Below are positions 33,916 through 42,251 of a DNA stretch of 42,251 nt, piece after piece; position 1 is the first letter of the stretch, and each line of letters starts with the position of its first letter. Origin of the DNA: JAFGOM01 sp964605795 (GTDB lineage: Archaea > Halobacteriota > Methanomicrobia > Methanomicrobiales > Methanospirillaceae); the NCBI GenBank assembly GCA_964605795.1, contig CAZSDZ010000023.1, forward strand, positions 1-42,251, written 5' to 3'. The position numbers were made by a program, and so were the translations under genes. The notes under the pieces are model-generated. The model made no database searches. It saw only the letters and a program-made list of their open reading frames with translations, and was not told the origin of the DNA.

Positions 33916-35001
33916 TTAGTTCACCTCTAAAATACAGGAACAGATCGTTTCGCAATCATCTGCGGTAATACCCGGATGCACCGGAAGGCTCAGGATATGA
34001 TCTGACAACCACTCTGACACAGGGCACGGTCCGTTCATACCTTTTTCATAGAGAGGTTGCCGGTGAACGGGAAGGGGATAATGAACGGCAGAACCGATAC
34101 CGTTTTGGTCGAGATATTCAACCAGTGCATCCCGGTGCAGGGGGTAGTCATCCAGAACAAGGATTGCGTACTGATGATACACATGGGTTGAGCCGTCCTG
34201 ACACACAGGGGTCACGATTCCCGGAATATTGAGACGATTGCAGTATATCTCTGCATTTTTCTGCCGTACCTTGTTCATGCTCTCAAGTTTTGTCAGTTGC
34301 ACCCGCCCGATTGCAGCATTCATATTGGTCATCCGGTAATTATACCCAAGAATGGTATGAAGATATCTCTCTTTCTGCCCATGATTAATGATTCGCCTGC
34401 ACCGCTCGATAAACCCGCTATCCGTGCCGGTGATCATGCCTCCCTCACCGGTAGTCATGTTCTTTGTCGGATAAAACGAGAAACATCCGGCATCCCCATA
34501 TGATCCAACCTTCTTTCCATGATATTCTGCCCCGTGTGCCTGTGCACAGTCCTCGATGAAAGACAGGGAATGATCCTCACATATCTGCGAAAGCGCATGA
34601 ATATCACATGCCTGACCAAAGAGGTGTACCCCGATTATTCCTTTCGTCTGAGAAGAGACCGATTCCATCACAGAATCGGGATCAAGGGTGAATGTTTTTT
34701 TGTGTACATCTGCCATCACCGGTGTTGCTCCGCACATACTTACCGCAGTAGCCGTGGCAATAAAAGTAAAAGAGGGGACAATGACCTCGTCTTTCGGTTT
34801 CACCCCAAGGGCGAGCAGGGCAGCATGAAGAGCTGACGTACCGGACGAGGTTGCAACGGCAGAAGAATGATTGATATATCTGCCAAACTCTTCTTCAAAT
34901 CGGGAGACAACCTCTCCGCTTGCTATCATCTTTGACCGTAATACTGCGATTACAGCATCTTCTTCCTCTTTCCCGATACAGGGAGCAGCAACCGGGATCA
35001 T
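33916..35001 (-). CDS. DegT/DnrJ/EryC1/StrS sugar aminotransferase (WbpE type)
   Basis: A 361-residue PLP-dependent aminotransferase for nucleotide sugars. Motifs are MIPVAAPCIGKEE at the start, ATSSGTSALHAALLALG, VPSFTFIATATAV, FIEDCAQAHGAEYHGK, and the Schiff-base Lys180 in CFSFYPTKNMTTGEGG. It most likely converts the 3-keto sugar to the 3-amino sugar. The ATG at 35001 is preceded by GAGGAGATG lying across the stop of the acetyltransferase gene; an ATG at 35025 inside that gene is less likely. The sequence reads in a single frame with no missing motif. Confidence 0.9.
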   Translation of the reverse strand: MIPVAAPCIGKEEEDAVIAVLRSKMIASGEVVSRFEEEFGRYINHSSAVATSSGTSALHAALLALGVKPKDEVIVPSFTFIATATAVSMCGATPVMADVHKKTFTLDPDSVMESVSSQTKGIIGVHLFGQACDIHALSQICEDHSLSFIEDCAQAHGAEYHGKKVGSYGDAGCFSFYPTKNMTTGEGGMITGTDSGFIERCRRIINHGQKERYLHTILGYNYRMTNMNAAIGRVQLTKLESMNKVRQKNAEIYCNRLNIPGIVTPVCQDGSTHVYHQYAILVLDDYPLHRDALVEYLDQNGIGSAVHYPLPVHRQPLYEKGMNGPCPVSEWLSDHILSLPVHPGITADDCETICSCILEVN

Positions 35002-35008
35002 CGGGCAA

Positions 35009-35599
35009 TCATCTCCTCGCTCCATCAGGAAGATCCGTGATCCGTGCCGGGGAACCGATTGCCATCGTGTAATCTGGAACGTCTTTCGTGACCACCGAGC
35101 CTGCCGCTACCAGTGCCCCTTTTCCGATCCTCACACCCGGAAGGATCGTTACCTGTGCACCAACCGATGCACCCGCCATCACCTCGGGACCCTGCAGAGT
35201 GGCATGACTGGGAGGATACTTATCATTGGTCAGGACTGCGTGCGGGCCGATAAAGACATCATCATGAATGGTTGTGTTGGTCGGGAGATACACGAGACTC
35301 TGAAGACTTACATTACTCCCGATAGTACAGCAGCCCTCAATAATTACACCGGTTCCGAGCGAGACATGATCTCCCATCGTGGTATGTTCCCGCACGAGTA
35401 CCTGGTGACCGGTGGTAAGATGATCCCCTGCTGTGACATCGGCATACAGGATGGTTCCACAACGAAGTATCGCATCATCCCCGATAGTTACCCCGATAAA
35501 TCCTTCCTTCCCAAAAAGAGAAAGGGAGGGAAATCCGATTGTAACGGGTTCAAAGATGATACTGTTCTTTCCGATTACATTGATTCCATACTCAATCAT
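35009..35599 (-). CDS. Left-handed beta-helix sugar N-acetyltransferase (WbpD type)
   Basis: A 196-residue hexapeptide-repeat acyltransferase. Imperfect hexad repeats ([LIV]-G-x4 type) run from about residue 30 to 165, for example VTIGDDAILRCGTILYADV and TMGDHVSLGTGVIIEG, interrupted by the loop PHAVLTNDKYPPS that resembles the NDxYP loop of WbpD/WlbB. It ends in the usual AIGSPARI. It would transfer acetyl from acetyl-CoA to the 3-amino group. The stop lies seven bases before the DegT start. Length is normal for the family. Whether acetyl or another acyl group is used is not visible. Confidence 0.87.
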   Translation of the reverse strand: MIEYGINVIGKNSIIFEPVTIGFPSLSLFGKEGFIGVTIGDDAILRCGTILYADVTAGDHLTTGHQVLVREHTTMGDHVSLGTGVIIEGCCTIGSNVSLQSLVYLPTNTTIHDDVFIGPHAVLTNDKYPPSHATLQGPEVMAGASVGAQVTILPGVRIGKGALVAAGSVVTKDVPDYTMAIGSPARITDLPDGARR

Positions 35600-35664
35600 T
35601 CACTCATATCCATCCTTGTATCCCTGACAGTAGGGTACAGATTTCTTTTTCATTAGTAATAGTA

Positions 35665-36804
35665 TCAGTGTGAAGACAGAACCGTGGCATAGTACTCTTC
35701 CACCTGCTCTGCAATCGTATCCCATTCATGACGATAGCAGAAATCCCTTCTCTCATCTGCATATACCTCTGACGTATCACCCTTCTGCAGGCATGTACTA
35801 ATAGCATCTGCCACAGATTCGGGAGATATATCACAAACAACCCCGTTCCAGGGACGAACCAGATCCTGTGCCGCATTCCTGGGATGATTCGAGGTTACAA
35901 AAAAAAGGTTGCAGAGTATCGCTTCGATTCCGACAATACCAAATCCCTCCCGCTCTGAAGGGAGGACACATACCCGGGAGGATTTCATATACGAGATCAC
36001 CTCTGCGTGATCTGCAACGAATCCTGGCATCAGTACATGGGATGATAGACCAAGATTCATGACCTGACTTTTTACCGCTTCCATCATCGGACCGTCTCCG
36101 ATAAAAACCGCACAAAGGTCTGGAATCTTTTCTTTTAACCTTTCAATTGCAGATACCACGATCTCGGGGTGTTTCTGTGGAATGAATCTTCCAACAAAGA
36201 TGATATGGGATCGGATAGGTGAGGCAGGAATTTCTGCAATTGATGAACTGTCTGTACCACACGGAATCAGAACAGGAAAAACCGATAATCCAGTTTGCAG
36301 CATCGCATCCCTGATGGTCGTTGCGTCAACGAGGATAGTGGGTGAGAGAGAGAGGCAGAGCCTCTCAATGAGCTTCCCCATGATTCCTGCCCGTCCGATA
36401 TAGTCGTACCAGTAATCACCCCAGAATTCATGCCAGACAATAACAAGCGGAATCCTCCGTATCAGGGAGATAAAAGCCGCAGAGAAGCAGGAAAAATAAG
36501 GGAAGTTCTGGCATTCAAGAATATCTACCCGTTTTTGTAAGAGGGGGAAGAAGAGGCGTAGGGCATACCATATTGCAGGGAGAATCTTTCTCCTTCCGTC
36601 AGTATAGAGAGGATACGAAGGCATCACCCCGTGAATGACAAGACCATCCCTTTGTATGGTATCCGGCCCGTCCCAGTACTTCATTCCGAAAAGATGAACT
36701 TCATGACCCTTTCTCACCAGGCGTATCCCTATCTCAAATATCCTCTTCTCTACGCCCCCGATTGTCTCTGGAAAGACAGCATCATACACAAACCCAATCT
36801 TCAT
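35665..36804 (-). CDS. Glycosyltransferase family 4
   Basis: A 379-residue GT-B glycosyltransferase of the retaining GT4 family. The N-terminal domain begins KIGFVYDAVFPETIGGVEKR, the acceptor-side glycine loop. The C-terminal donor domain has IIFVGRFIPQKHP and the EX7E motif with Glu286 and Glu294 in EREGFGIVGIEA. No membrane helix is needed; hydrophobic patches near 75-120 suit membrane association. It lies three bases downstream of the GT2 and upstream of the sugar-synthesis genes, so it probably builds the lipid-linked glycan on the cytoplasmic side. Donor sugar unknown. Confidence 0.9.
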   Translation of the reverse strand: MKIGFVYDAVFPETIGGVEKRIFEIGIRLVRKGHEVHLFGMKYWDGPDTIQRDGLVIHGVMPSYPLYTDGRRKILPAIWYALRLFFPLLQKRVDILECQNFPYFSCFSAAFISLIRRIPLVIVWHEFWGDYWYDYIGRAGIMGKLIERLCLSLSPTILVDATTIRDAMLQTGLSVFPVLIPCGTDSSSIAEIPASPIRSHIIFVGRFIPQKHPEIVVSAIERLKEKIPDLCAVFIGDGPMMEAVKSQVMNLGLSSHVLMPGFVADHAEVISYMKSSRVCVLPSEREGFGIVGIEAILCNLFFVTSNHPRNAAQDLVRPWNGVVCDISPESVADAISTCLQKGDTSEVYADERRDFCYRHEWDTIAEQVEEYYATVLSSH

Positions 36805-36807
36805 GGA

Positions 36808-37950
36808 TCATGCCCGTTTCATATCTTCTTTGAGAAGCATCATACTGATGAGGATGGTTGAAAAAAGAATCTGCAGACCGATGGCGATACCGCATAGTGA
36901 TATTATCGCGGTGGTAACTTCGTTTAAGGTCCCGAACTCGGCATGTACCCAACGAAAGATAACCTGGATGCCGGAAAGAAACCCGACTACGATAAAGAGG
37001 ATACTGATTCCAAGGAGAAGTTCCAGGCTATGATAATCAATAAGTCTCCCGATGATACCACAACGGGTATCGTATCCCTGGGATATGGCAAACATCTTCA
37101 TCGCCATACCGGTCATCACACACTGAACGCCACCAGTCAGAAAAATCCCGGCCAGAATGAGAGAATGAAGCGGATAATCCTCGATATTGCCGGCAAAAAG
37201 GAGGGAGATCATTATCATGGCACCTAATAAAACAAATAAACCCCCGGGAACGAGGAGATAGGGAAGGGGGCGAAGAAGGATGATAAACCTGATATGTCTC
37301 CATCCATCAGCAAAACTATGAAGCTTTGACGGGCCAGCCCGTGGATAATAGGTGATTGGTATCTCACAAACACGTATCTTTTTTCTGGCTGCCTCTATCA
37401 TCATCTCAGATGCAAACTCCATGCCACCGGTATGAAGGGATAGTCGGAAGAGAGCATCCCTGCTGATAGCCCGGTACCCGCTATGAGTATCAGAATAGCG
37501 GGTATGAAACGTTTTATTGAGCAGATACGTCAGGAGCGGGTTTCCGATATACTGATGCAAACGTGGCATGGCCCCCGGAAGAATGGTACCTGACAGGCGC
37601 GAACCGATAACCATATCCGCCTCTCCCTGTCTGATAGGTGTGATAAGGCTGACCAGTGACGAGAAATCATACGTATTATCAGCATCACCAATGACGATAA
37701 TCTCTCCTTTGGCTGCTGCAAACCCGGCAAGATACGCATTCCCGTACCCCTTGTAGTCAGGATGAATGACAGTTGCACCCAACCCTTTTGCGATGAGGGG
37801 AGTATTGTCTGTCGATGAGTCAACAACGAGTATCTCACCTGCTATCCCACACGCAGAGAATACATCCTTTATCTTTCGGATGCAGATCCCGATAGTCTCT
37901 TCTTCGTTGAGAGCGGGAAGGATTACCGAGACATCGCACGTATTGTTCAT
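36808..37950 (-). CDS. Glycosyltransferase family 2 with membrane anchor (DPM1/AglJ-like)
   Basis: A 380-residue protein. The GT2 catalytic domain spans about 1-225: VSVILPALNEEETIG for UDP-sugar binding, VVDSSTDNT, the metal DXD as Asp89-Ala-Asp91 in GDADNTYDF, and GYRAISRDAL. After about residue 225 there are four hydrophobic segments (LLVPGGLFVLLGAMIMIS and others). This is the architecture of polyprenol-phosphate sugar transferases such as AglJ or DPM1-type enzymes. As first gene of the six-gene minus-strand unit divergent from aglB, it may start the N-glycan on dolichol phosphate. That role is inference. Confidence 0.9.
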   Translation of the reverse strand: MNNTCDVSVILPALNEEETIGICIRKIKDVFSACGIAGEILVVDSSTDNTPLIAKGLGATVIHPDYKGYGNAYLAGFAAAKGEIIVIGDADNTYDFSSLVSLITPIRQGEADMVIGSRLSGTILPGAMPRLHQYIGNPLLTYLLNKTFHTRYSDTHSGYRAISRDALFRLSLHTGGMEFASEMMIEAARKKIRVCEIPITYYPRAGPSKLHSFADGWRHIRFIILLRPLPYLLVPGGLFVLLGAMIMISLLFAGNIEDYPLHSLILAGIFLTGGVQCVMTGMAMKMFAISQGYDTRCGIIGRLIDYHSLELLLGISILFIVVGFLSGIQVIFRWVHAEFGTLNEVTTAIISLCGIAIGLQILFSTILISMMLLKEDMKRA

Positions 37951-38066
37951 GATATTTGGGAGATAACAATCAGGGATTGGGACAACTCAGACAGGATAGG
38001 ATGTACGAAAAGCAATATTATGAAAAGTGTTTGTGCACAGACTATATAGTATAACTCCTGATGCTC
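37951..38066. promoter_or_regulatory. Divergent promoter between the glycan operon and aglB
   Basis: The gap is short, so both promoters must lie close together. On the plus strand ctatatagtata (38042-38053) is a good TATA box. Its distance to the ATG at 38067 is about 25 bases, which fits a leaderless aglB mRNA starting at that codon rather than at 38061. Coordinated expression of glycan synthesis and transfer is a reasonable inference. Confidence 0.55.
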
Positions 38067-40553
38067 ATGATAAAAAAAGACATTTTTTTCCATAACCGGT
38101 TGTTACTCCCCACCATCATTATCCTAATAATGATTCTAGGCCTCTGGCTCCGTCTTGCATCGATGCCCTTTGTCCTTGAGAGTGAGATACCAAAGCTGAT
38201 CTTTATGGATAGCTGGTATAATATGCGCCAGATAGAGCAGATGGTTGTTCAGTTTCCCGGATATGCCTGGTATGACCCCATGACAAATTACCCGTTCGGT
38301 AAGATTACCGGGTGGGGGCCACTCTTTCCGATGATATGCAGTGTTATCTGTATCCTGACCGGATCTCTTACCCGGCCTGATATCATGATTACTGCATCCC
38401 TTATACCTCCGCTTCTTGGAATCTGCATGATACCGGTCCTTTTTTTCATTGGCAAAACCGTCTCTGATATCAAAACCGGTCTTTTTTCAGCGTTTATTAT
38501 TGCCATTCTCTCAGGAGAGTGCATGTACCGGTCATTCTTTGGGTATGTGGATCACCAGGTTACCGAAGTGCTCTTCTCAAGCCTGTTTGTTTTGGCTTAT
38601 ATCAGTATGCTCATGGTATGCCAGAAAAAACCGATAGAAACCCTCTCTTTTTCAGGGATACAACACATATTACTCCCCTCAATCCTTGCCGGATTCCTGT
38701 ACTTCCTCGCAATCATGAACAGTACCACAACGGTACTCTTTGGACTTCTCATCGCATTCTTTACCCTCGTATGGATGATAGTCTCCCACTGGATCCACGA
38801 AGAACGCCTTGATTTTGTAATTGGGAATTGTATCACATTTGGTCTCTTCTCTATTCTCTTCTTCTTTTTTGGGATCCATGAAGAGGGTTTTTCACTGCAT
38901 TACTATACACAGGCCCATATCGTAGCAGCCCTTATCATTATTGCAGAAACGATCTTTCTTTATCTGATATCGCGGGGAACGAGAAAACAGCCCTTCTTCA
39001 TCTTCGCGGGAGTCCTCGTAGGACTCTCTATTGTTGGCTCTTTTCTCTTTGCCTTCCTGCTCCCCGGTCTGTTCAACCAGTTCTCGTTATCAGCCAGGAT
39101 CTTCTTCCTGCTAAACTATGACTATATGGACATCCATATCAATGAGATGGGGGCATGGGGACTTGACAGGGCAATAACCTCATTTCATCTCACCCTGGTT
39201 TTATTTGTTGGGGGCATTCTCGTTCTTCTGGCCAGGATAAAAGACCGGATATCTGCCGGATATCTCTTCATTCTTCTCTGGGGAATCCTGATGGTTCTCG
39301 CAACGATGATGCATGTGCGATATGAGTACTATGCAGCAGTCCCGGTCTGTCTGTTTTCAGGGTTGTTCCTCTCATGGATCATTGGTGCCGACAATCAGGA
39401 AAAAAATCAGGCAAAACAGAAAAGAACACTGACTGTTGCGTTTCTCAATAAAAAGATTCGGTATGGAATTGTCACAGTCATCCTCGTTATCGTACTGATT
39501 CTCTCAGTCCAGACAATTTACAAGGTGGCAGAGCAGGATCTCGCCGTCATATCCATCAATGATGACTGGGTGGATGCACTCACCTGGTTTGAAAATAATT
39601 CTCCAGATACCGGAGTAGATTATACCCGTATTTACGATAGAGAGACTTTCATATACCCAGAGGAATCCTACGGTGTCTTCTCCTGGTGGGATTACGGACA
39701 CTGGATTACATTCCTATCAAAACGAATCCCTCTCACGAATCCATTTCAGAAGAGTGCAGACCATGCAGCAACATACTTCACCAGGACCAGTGAAATAGAG
39801 GGTGAATCGTATATTGTGGGTTATGGGGGAAGGTATGTTATCACCGATTACCGGACTGCAACAGGTCTCTTCCCAGGGGTTGTGGACTGGGCATACATAA
39901 ACGAGCAGAATGAAGATTACCAGAAGATCCTGTATCTTGAGAAAGAGCCAGGGGTATTTCAGCCGATTACCCACCTACGCCAGCCCTTTTATGAGTCTAT
40001 CCTTATACGACTGCACTTCTTTGATGGATCGTATACACCGGGGCAGGGCGGACTCTATGTAGAACATGCAGATATGGCAGTGAGTTCTTCAATTCTGCCG
40101 GTAATTACAAAATCAGTAAACATCGGACCAGAGGCAGTCTCCGAGATAAAGGAGAAAGCAAAGAATCCGGAATCTGCAATGCCGGGTACGATCTTCTCGA
40201 TAATCTACCCCCGACCAATAGAAGATGTCTCAGCGCTTACCCACTATCGGCTCATCTATGAATCCCCAACCAGTCCCGAATCTTCAGGAAAATCCTGGGA
40301 TGTAAAACAGGTAAAGATATTCCAGCATGTCGACGGGTACGAGATTAAAGGAGAGGGAACCATAGAATTACCACTTATCAGCAACCAGGGACGAAGTTTT
40401 AAGTATGTACAGAAGAGTGCTGATGGACGTTTCATTGTTCCGTACTCAACAAAGGACAATCCATATCAGGTTCACGCAACCGGACCATACCGGATACTTG
40501 AAACGGGAGAGACCTTTGAGGTGTCTGAACGGGATATTCACCCCATCCCGTAA
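38067..40553 (+). CDS. aglB: AglB, archaeal oligosaccharyltransferase (STT3 family)
   Basis: An 828-residue membrane enzyme that transfers the lipid-linked glycan to Asn in N-X-S/T sequons outside the cell. About a dozen membrane helices occupy residues 10-475. External-loop catalytic motifs are DSWYNMR (Asp48) and FGYVDHQVTE (Asp162-His163). The soluble domain contains the sequon-binding WWDYG at about 540-544 and a later SILIRLHFFDGS. I did not assign the DK/MI motif with certainty. The ATG at 38067 fits the TATA spacing better than the one two codons earlier. It diverges from the sugar-synthesis and glycosyltransferase operon. The intact motifs suggest an active enzyme. Confidence 0.95.
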   Translation: MIKKDIFFHNRLLLPTIIILIMILGLWLRLASMPFVLESEIPKLIFMDSWYNMRQIEQMVVQFPGYAWYDPMTNYPFGKITGWGPLFPMICSVICILTGSLTRPDIMITASLIPPLLGICMIPVLFFIGKTVSDIKTGLFSAFIIAILSGECMYRSFFGYVDHQVTEVLFSSLFVLAYISMLMVCQKKPIETLSFSGIQHILLPSILAGFLYFLAIMNSTTTVLFGLLIAFFTLVWMIVSHWIHEERLDFVIGNCITFGLFSILFFFFGIHEEGFSLHYYTQAHIVAALIIIAETIFLYLISRGTRKQPFFIFAGVLVGLSIVGSFLFAFLLPGLFNQFSLSARIFFLLNYDYMDIHINEMGAWGLDRAITSFHLTLVLFVGGILVLLARIKDRISAGYLFILLWGILMVLATMMHVRYEYYAAVPVCLFSGLFLSWIIGADNQEKNQAKQKRTLTVAFLNKKIRYGIVTVILVIVLILSVQTIYKVAEQDLAVISINDDWVDALTWFENNSPDTGVDYTRIYDRETFIYPEESYGVFSWWDYGHWITFLSKRIPLTNPFQKSADHAATYFTRTSEIEGESYIVGYGGRYVITDYRTATGLFPGVVDWAYINEQNEDYQKILYLEKEPGVFQPITHLRQPFYESILIRLHFFDGSYTPGQGGLYVEHADMAVSSSILPVITKSVNIGPEAVSEIKEKAKNPESAMPGTIFSIIYPRPIEDVSALTHYRLIYESPTSPESSGKSWDVKQVKIFQHVDGYEIKGEGTIELPLISNQGRSFKYVQKSADGRFIVPYSTKDNPYQVHATGPYRILETGETFEVSERDIHPIP

Positions 40554-40759
40554 TCCTTTATGAAATGGTAAAGTGGGTAGTTTTCATTCCGAATTATCAG
40601 AGAAGTGATCTGATCCCTTTCCTTCCAGATTTTTCATTGATAACTGATGAGAACAGATGCCAAACTGTGCAAAACTCAATCCCCACCTGCTCTTTTTGAT
40701 ACAAGAAAACCCATAGATTAATGCAATACGGTGACTATCCAATACTAACGAGTACGCGT

Positions 40760-41149
40760 ATGGTAAAGATTGAACAAGAAGAAGCGATTCGCAAGGGAGT
40801 TGCTGCATGGGAAGAATGGAAAGCTGCAAATCCAAAAGTTCGCCCTGATTTACGGCGTGCAAACCTTTCAGGATTATCGCTTGAAGGGATCAACCTCAAC
40901 GGTGCCCGCCTCCAGGAAGCAGACCTGGAATTTTGCAACCTAAAACGAGCAAATTTCGCCGGTGCCGATCTGACTCGCGCAAACCTGCAGGGAACAGATC
41001 TCACTGAGGCAATATTTATCAACGCAAACTTAACCGGAGCACGTCTAACGAATGCACTTATGACAAGGACAGACATGAGGGGTGCAGACCTTACTGGTGC
41101 TGATGTCAGGAATGTTCGAAGGGATCGTGTTGGGAAATTAAAATATTAG
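40760..41149 (+). CDS. Pentapeptide-repeat protein
   Basis: The C-terminal two thirds of this 129-residue protein consist of A(D/N)LxX pentapeptide repeats, for example RRANLSGLSLEGINLNGARLQEADL and ANFAGADLTRANLQGTDL (cited in part), up to about residue 118. These stack into a right-handed quadrilateral beta-helix. Some relatives mimic DNA and inhibit gyrase; most have no known role. The short N-terminal helix (EAIRKGVAAWEEWKAANP) is common in this family. No signal peptide is present, so it is probably cytosolic. I chose the ATG at 40760; an ATG at 40721 is possible. It stands alone between aglB and the signal peptidase. Confidence 0.88.
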   Translation: MVKIEQEEAIRKGVAAWEEWKAANPKVRPDLRRANLSGLSLEGINLNGARLQEADLEFCNLKRANFAGADLTRANLQGTDLTEAIFINANLTGARLTNALMTRTDMRGADLTGADVRNVRRDRVGKLKY

Positions 41150-41236
41150 AGATTACTTTTCTTATCTCATCCCAAAATAAATTTTCACCTGCCGGTATTT
41201 CGTTTTGATAGAGACCCGAATTGAGTTACAATGAGT

Positions 41237-41284
41237 GAAAAAAGGGATTCAGAACGAGTTTTCTGATCTCATTTCCCTTTTTTC
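41237..41284 (-). terminator. Terminator of the signal peptidase gene
   Basis: An 11-base perfect inverted repeat, gaaaaaaggga (41237-41247) and tcccttttttc (41274-41284), brackets the stop codon of the signal peptidase gene. In the minus-strand transcript it would end in a T6 run, as an intrinsic terminator does. Because it is symmetrical it could also end the convergent plus-strand transcript of the pentapeptide gene. Confidence 0.55.
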
Positions 41285-41988
41285 CCGATCGACTCTTTCC
41301 GGCGGGATCTGAGATAGAGTTCATGAAGAACCATTATCACAATCACGATAATGATTACTTCCTTGATATGCAAGGGAATATAACCAACGTAAGGAACTTT
41401 TACAAACGCTTTTCCGATTATCCAGTCTGATTTTACTGGTTCAAGGGGACCCCCAAGACCCCGGTAATCACTCCACCCGATCTGATCTATGGTTGGATTA
41501 TTATCGCCCTTTGTTATATATCCCCCATGCTGGGTAGTATACAGTGCTTTTTTCCCTCCAATGGTGACCGGAATCTGTTCTTCAGAATCAGCATAGAAAA
41601 GTGCCCGGTGAATAATCGGATGAAGATCGGTATTTCCGTTGGGACGATAGATAATGACATCTCCCTCAAGAGTAAATTTTTCCTTACCAGTCGGTTGATC
41701 CGAAAGGTAATGAGAGAGATTTCCATACCTGCTCTCAAGGGTTCCAAAACGATCCGGTGCAACAACGAGCACAAGATCACCGACATTCATATTGGGAACC
41801 ATACTCTCTGACTCGATAGTGACGACTGCAGGCCAGGTACCACATACCAGTAATAACAGGGCAACCACCGCTCCGACAGTGAGCAAGACGAATAGTATCT
41901 CCCTAACAAAGGCTATTTTTGGATCTTCGCTCAGCCGGAATGCCTGTATCTTTTCGATTAATGATATATCTCGATCTGAATCAACCAT
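41269..41988 (-). CDS. Archaeal signal peptidase I (Sec11 type)
   Basis: A 239-residue type I signal peptidase that removes signal peptides from exported proteins. A membrane helix (about 28-50, REILFVLLTVGAVVALLLLV) precedes the serine motif ESESMVPNM with Ser62. The general base is His127 in IIHR, as in archaeal and ER enzymes that use His where bacteria use Lys. YITKGDNNPTID carries Asp162. A second hydrophobic segment lies near the C-terminus (EVIIIVIVIMVL), followed by a very basic tail. The ATG at 41988 is preferred to a GTG at 42009. It would process several secreted proteins in this window. Members with two helices are common. Confidence 0.92.
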   Translation of the reverse strand: MVDSDRDISLIEKIQAFRLSEDPKIAFVREILFVLLTVGAVVALLLLVCGTWPAVVTIESESMVPNMNVGDLVLVVAPDRFGTLESRYGNLSHYLSDQPTGKEKFTLEGDVIIYRPNGNTDLHPIIHRALFYADSEEQIPVTIGGKKALYTTQHGGYITKGDNNPTIDQIGWSDYRGLGGPLEPVKSDWIIGKAFVKVPYVGYIPLHIKEVIIIVIVIMVLHELYLRSRRKESIGKKGK

Positions 41989-42009
41989 AAAACCAGAATA
42001 GGTATGCAC

Positions 42010-42251
42010 CCATCAGATTAATAACCAGTATAGTCACTCATTAATCAGTACACACAGGGCAATCCATATAAAACAGGCAATTCCTAAGCATACAACGATA
42101 AATAACGCACAAAACAGGCTCCGCCGATTAAGGTGAGATCTAAAAGCTGATTAAAACAGATGCAATACGAATAGAGAGAATAGAATCTTACTATCAGAAC
42201 AATAGCAGCGAGGGAGTTTTCCCGAGAACTCTCGTATCTCAGTACAGGCTC
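42010..42251. other. Terminal intergenic segment
   Basis: No gene is supported. A minus-strand frame is open from the window edge to a stop at 42084-42086 and could be the 3' end of a gene starting outside, but it has no recognisable motif. A neighbouring frame encodes one hydrophobic stretch without a usable start codon. A small hairpin (gagtt/aactc with partial outer pairing) lies at about 42210-42233. Confidence 0.3.

Noticed and set aside
42084..42251. Truncated gene at the right edge on the minus strand
   Set aside because: 55 open codons without any motif, and a competing frame looks equally good; not enough to call a gene.
1..42251. CRISPR arrays, tRNA or rRNA genes
   Set aside because: No regularly spaced direct repeats and no cloverleaf or rRNA-like segments were recognised on reading; a dedicated scan could not be run.

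Overview
The window reads as chromosomal DNA of a methanogenic euryarchaeon, most likely a Methanomicrobiales member resembling Methanospirillum. This is inferred from gene content, not from a database search. Archaeal markers include a type II glyceraldehyde-3-phosphate dehydrogenase, a short archaeal tyrosyl-tRNA synthetase, Rio1 kinase, a two-KH Dim2-like protein, Hel308, the KEOPS subunit Cgi121, archaeal-type riboflavin synthase (RibC), an FmdE-family protein, AglB and a Sec11-type signal peptidase. Overlapping ATGA and TAATG gene junctions are common. Promoters look like archaeal TATA boxes, and Shine-Dalgarno sites resemble GGAGGTGAT.

Layout. 1-2.7 kb: a truncated trmO, an FmdE-family gene broken by one in-frame TAA, and a MATE exporter, all on the minus strand. 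2.7-12.4 kb: an AT-rich accessory stretch. It holds a large protein with a zinc ribbon and about 23 beta-helix repeats, a decayed IS4-type transposase, a small secreted protein, and two divergent periplasmic-binding proteins, one of them fused to a legumain-type (C13) protease domain. 12.4-16.2 kb: a four-gene operon (YIP1 membrane protein, COG1361 surface protein, ABC ATPase, FtsX/MacB-type permease). 16.4-17.6 kb: corA with a structured 5' leader. 17.6-24.4 kb: cofactor and intermediary metabolism (two aminotransferases each overlapping a riboflavin gene, purE, thiC), an EncFtn-like ferritin, an RRM protein and an MBL-fold hydrolase. 24.6-31 kb: information processing (gap, tyrS-rio1-dim2, hel308-cgi121) plus moaB.

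31.5-40.6 kb is an N-glycosylation locus. Six minus-strand genes make a nucleotide sugar (UDP-sugar dehydrogenase, Gfo/Idh oxidoreductase, DegT aminotransferase, hexapeptide acetyltransferase) and transfer sugars (a GT4 and a GT2). They diverge from aglB, the oligosaccharyltransferase. The enzyme order matches the Wbp-type route to UDP-2,3-diacetamido-2,3-dideoxy-glucuronic acid, a sugar type known from methanogen N-glycans. The window ends with a pentapeptide-repeat protein and a signal peptidase I.

The most unusual items are the binding-protein/legumain fusion with its divergent partner, the apparently cytosolic zinc-ribbon/beta-helix protein, the fmdE-family gene with a single in-frame UAA, and the hairpin-rich leader of corA.
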